DNA from: an uncultured Actinomycetes bacterium
GTDB taxonomy: Bacteria; Actinomycetota; Acidimicrobiia; Acidimicrobiales; RAAP-2
Assembly: GCA_903854175.1 (NCBI GenBank)
Contig: CAINVQ010000199.1
Location: 1-8,313 of the forward strand
Direction: 5' to 3'
Length of the DNA stretch: 8,313 nucleotides
The first letter of the stretch is position 1, and every line of letters starts with the position of its first letter. Shown in pieces: positions 6,656-8,313 of the stretch. Under the pieces are notes generated by a model, which had not been told where the DNA came from, did not search any database, and worked only from the letters and a program-made list of their open reading frames with translations. Both the position numbers and the translations under genes were made by a program.

Positions 6656-6661
6656 AGCCTA
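6656..6661 (-). promoter_or_regulatory. -10 box TAGGCT for the leaderless S53 peptidase gene
   Basis: TAGGCT on the minus strand lies six bases before the ATG at 6647-6649. No ribosome site is present in the intervening GTCAGC and no strong -35 is seen 16-18 bases upstream. The spacing matches that before four other starts in the window. Confidence 0.4.
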
Positions 6662-6723
6662 GGAAACCCTGAGGCCAAAGGTTTCAGAACTAGGGACTTT
6701 TTCAGGTAACTGTTAAAGAATTC

Positions 6724-7227
6724 TTAATTCTGGGGGTACCCAGCGGCCGCATATCGCTTTGAAAGGTCGGCACATTCAACACAAATGGACTCTGGAATTA
6801 CTCCAAGCTTCATAAGCCATCCAAAGATGGTGCAGCCAAGGCAGTACCCCAGAAATCCTTCGAGGGCGGCAGCAAAAATAAGTGGAAGCAGAATCCACTT
6901 CGCGGCCGACCAGCCCGCAGTGACACAAACAATTGATGCACTGACACTGAAGGCGGCACCAATGCCTTGAGCAAAGCGCTTAGGTGGACCGGGAACAAAT
7001 TTTTGCCATGCTTTGATTCGAGGTCCGCTAATGCGTACCGCGAATTGTCCAAGAGGAGAAATTTTTGGACCTGAAATGACTCGTGCAAGAAATCCGTAGG
7101 TGAGTGGGATCAGAATCCAAGAAGTGTTCGTCAAGAACGCAACAACCGACATTGCAACAACTCCAATTGCGACCGTGCGAGCTGCAGCGTCATTAACAGG
7201 ATTAGGAAAAGAAAAGAATTGCTTCAT
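6724..7227 (-). CDS. DUF4395 family membrane protein with two CxxC motifs (167 aa)
   Basis: The protein matches the DUF4395 pattern: NPVNDAAAR near the start (residues 9-17), paired hydrophobic segments (about 18-50 and 88-122), the conserved KRFAQGIGA (83-91) and GYCLGCTIFGW (127-137). DUF4395 proteins are integral membrane proteins of unknown biochemistry, often found near thioredoxins or rhodaneses. Two cysteine pairs are visible: C129-LG-C132 at the end of the last membrane segment, and C149-VE-C152 in the C-terminal tail, suggesting metal binding or thiol redox exchange (inference). It follows the TauE/SafE gene by 31 bases on the same strand, supporting a joint role in sulfur or thiol handling. 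It also has its own well-formed leaderless promoter overlapping the end of that gene, so it can be expressed alone. The length is close to that usual for the family. Confidence 0.9.
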   Translation of the reverse strand: MKQFFSFPNPVNDAAARTVAIGVVAMSVVAFLTNTSWILIPLTYGFLARVISGPKISPLGQFAVRISGPRIKAWQKFVPGPPKRFAQGIGAAFSVSASIVCVTAGWSAAKWILLPLIFAAALEGFLGYCLGCTIFGWLMKLGVIPESICVECADLSKRYAAAGYPQN

Positions 7228-7233
7228 GGCTAT

Positions 7234-7262
7234 ACCCTACCAAACAGGTAGAAAATTGTTAA
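7234..7262 (-). promoter_or_regulatory. Promoter TTAACA-17-TAGGGT for the leaderless DUF4395 gene
   Basis: On the minus strand TTAACA (7257-7262) is followed by exactly 17 bases and TAGGGT (7234-7239), then six bases (ATAGCC) and the ATG. The -35 overlaps the stop codon of the upstream TauE/SafE gene. This is the best-formed promoter in the window and implies a leaderless transcript. Confidence 0.6.
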
Positions 7263-8035
7263 TGCGCTTTAAGGAACAAATGAACAGTTGTTAGTGCACC
7301 TGTTGCTACAACCAATACGCGAACGACGTTTGGTGAAACTTTCTTGATAAGAAACGTTCCAAGGAAACCACCGATCAATGTTCCGATGAGCAACATTGAA
7401 ACAGCTGTCCAGTTGAGATGACCTCGAACAAGAAATACTGTCGCCGCAATCGCGTTGATGATGATTGACAATAGATTTCGCAGACCTTGTAGCTCTTGAA
7501 GTTCAAATGGCAGTGATACCGCCATGGCGGCCAGTAACAAAATTCCAAGACCGGCACCGAAGTAGCCACCGTAGATTGAAATCAAAAAGATCCCACCAAA
7601 GAATGTCCATTTTCGCCCAACGTGGTCGTGAGAGATGTGACTTAATCGCTTAGTGATTAGCGGAGCACAAGCGAAGATAATTGTCCCAAAACCAATGAGA
7701 TATGGGATTACTTGTGAGAACGTCGCCGGTGATCCAATCAACAACAAGGTGCATCCAAGTCCAGTGCCAAGAAAGCAAAATGGCAAAACTGAACGGACTA
7801 GTTTTCCATGACTCTTCAACTGTTCTTTGAACCCACTTATTCCGCCGATATAGCTCGGAAGTACGCCAACAGTTGATGACACATTCGCAACTAATGAAGG
7901 TATGCCCATACCAATCAGAGTTGGAAACGTAAGAAATGTTCCTCCTCCCGCAATACCGTTTGAAATTCCTGCAGCGACGCCTATGGCGAAGAAAACAGCA
8001 AGCTGCACGAGAAGTGGGGCGGAGGAGGCAAACAT
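7259..8035 (-). CDS. TauE/SafE family sulfite/organosulfur exporter-like membrane protein (258 aa)
   Basis: This is a polytopic inner-membrane transporter of the TauE/SafE (DUF81) family, whose characterised members move sulfite, sulfoacetate or related anions. The sequence shows the usual internal duplication of glycine-rich motifs: GISNGIAGGGTFLTFPTL (residues 23-40), followed by IPSLVANVSSTVG (45-57), and in the second half YGGYFGAGLGILLLA (155-169) with RNLLSIIINAIAA (186-198). About eight hydrophobic segments are visible, normal for the length. The first hydrophobic segment directly follows the start, so the ATG at 8033-8035 fits. It has no clear ribosome site but follows TAGAGT by seven bases. 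It lies upstream of, and close to, the DUF4395 gene, and is divergent from the NUDIX gene across 86 bases. The actual substrate cannot be read from the sequence. Confidence 0.93.
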   Translation of the reverse strand: MFASSAPLLVQLAVFFAIGVAAGISNGIAGGGTFLTFPTLIGMGIPSLVANVSSTVGVLPSYIGGISGFKEQLKSHGKLVRSVLPFCFLGTGLGCTLLLIGSPATFSQVIPYLIGFGTIIFACAPLITKRLSHISHDHVGRKWTFFGGIFLISIYGGYFGAGLGILLLAAMAVSLPFELQELQGLRNLLSIIINAIAATVFLVRGHLNWTAVSMLLIGTLIGGFLGTFLIKKVSPNVVRVLVVATGALTTVHLFLKAH

Positions 8036-8042
8036 CTTTACT

Positions 8043-8048
8043 ACTCTA
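8043..8048 (-). promoter_or_regulatory. -10 box TAGAGT for the TauE/SafE gene
   Basis: TAGAGT on the minus strand is seven bases upstream of the ATG at 8033-8035, compatible with a leaderless mRNA. The best -35 candidate (TTTATG, spacing 16) is poor. Confidence 0.35.
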
Positions 8049-8108
8049 CGTACGTGGCGTTCATCATAAATTCATCTAACAATGCCATTATTTCTGAGCG
8101 CTTTCATC

Positions 8109-8114
8109 TAATTT
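8109..8114 (+). promoter_or_regulatory. -10 box TAATTT for the NUDIX gene
   Basis: TAATTT is seven bases upstream of the GTG at 8122-8124 and fits TANNNT. No convincing -35 is seen at 16-18 bases. With the TAGAGT box on the other strand it makes the 86-base gap a compact divergent promoter region. Confidence 0.35.
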
Positions 8115-8121
8115 TGAATGC

Positions 8122-8313
8122 GTGCACATCTTGAGCGGCGAACTAATCATCCCTAAAGATGCACCAGACGATCTCATCAGAGCGGCTGGCGGAATTATTA
8201 CTCGTACTGTTCTGGGTGATCGAGTCGAAGTTGCCTGTATTTACCGTGAATCTCGTGGTGACTGGACGTTCCCTAAGGGCAAGCTCGACGAAGGTGAAAC
8301 ATTCGAGGAAGCC
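8122..8313 (+). CDS. NUDIX hydrolase, MutT-like, amino-terminal 64 residues (runs off right edge)
   Basis: NUDIX enzymes hydrolyse nucleoside diphosphates linked to another moiety, for example oxidised nucleotides or dinucleoside polyphosphates. The visible part shows RAAGGIITR (residues 20-28), the strand VEVACIYR (35-42), and DWTFPKGKLDEGETFEEA (47-64). The last contains the first half of the Nudix box, G53-x5-E59, with the REUxEExGU half cut off. The DW.FPKGKL.EGE wording resembles actinobacterial MutT1-type proteins, some of which add a C-terminal histidine phosphatase domain; the missing part must decide. The start is GTG 8122: an in-frame stop (TGA 8095-8097) lies upstream, no ATG is in frame between, and a TAATTT box precedes it by seven bases. 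TTG 8131 is a weaker alternative. The frame is open to the last base. Confidence 0.92.
   Translation, partial: MHILSGELIIPKDAPDDLIRAAGGIITRTVLGDRVEVACIYRESRGDWTFPKGKLDEGETFEEA

Noticed and set aside
6716..6725. Perfect ten-base palindrome AAGAATTCTT at the end of the DUF4395 gene
   Set aside because: It has no loop, is AT-rich and overlaps the stop codon; a palindrome of this kind is expected by chance and lacks the features of a terminator.

Overview
The window looks like ordinary chromosome from a mid-GC (by eye 45-50%) actinobacterium, possibly an uncultured aquatic lineage such as the Nanopelagicales or an acidimicrobial relative. This rests on three things. The TypA amino terminus and the degenerate nuclease-fold protein beside it look actinobacterial. 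DUF4395 and MutT1-type NUDIX proteins are common in that phylum. Most genes start 6-7 bases after a TAGNNT/TANNNT hexamer with no Shine-Dalgarno sequence, which is the leaderless layout typical of actinobacteria. The lineage is inference; no rRNA or marker gene is complete here. I saw no insertion sequence, CRISPR array, tRNA or rRNA gene.

Left part (1-1777, minus strand, read right to left): two translationally coupled genes (ATGA overlap at 974-977) encode proteins of 267 and 268 residues. Both appear to carry a decayed PD-(D/E)XK-like fold. A 40-bp gap holding an inverted repeat follows, then the start of typA, which runs off the left edge.

Middle (1778-2168): a probable leaderless 34-residue single-span membrane protein lies on the plus strand (1817-1921). 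It converges, with four bases between the stop codons, on a minus-strand 75-residue coiled-coil protein (1926-2153).

Secreted block (2169-6649, minus strand): a 780-residue S53 (sedolisin/kumamolisin) zymogen with Big-1-like and fibronectin III-like C-terminal domains is followed by a 671-residue exported protein. The latter joins about seven propeller-like repeats to a TIM-barrel, glycoside-hydrolase-like domain. Both probably act outside the cell; a role in polymer scavenging or surface remodelling is inference.

Right part (6724-8313): a TauE/SafE-type exporter gene is followed 31 bases later by a DUF4395 membrane protein with two CxxC motifs, and together they suggest sulfur or thiol chemistry. 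Divergent from them on the plus strand, a NUDIX hydrolase gene begins and runs off the right edge.

There is no gene-free stretch longer than about 120 bases. The points most worth a second look are the coupled dead-nuclease-like pair, the propeller/TIM-barrel protein, the small membrane ORF, and the regular TAGNNT-to-start spacing across the window.
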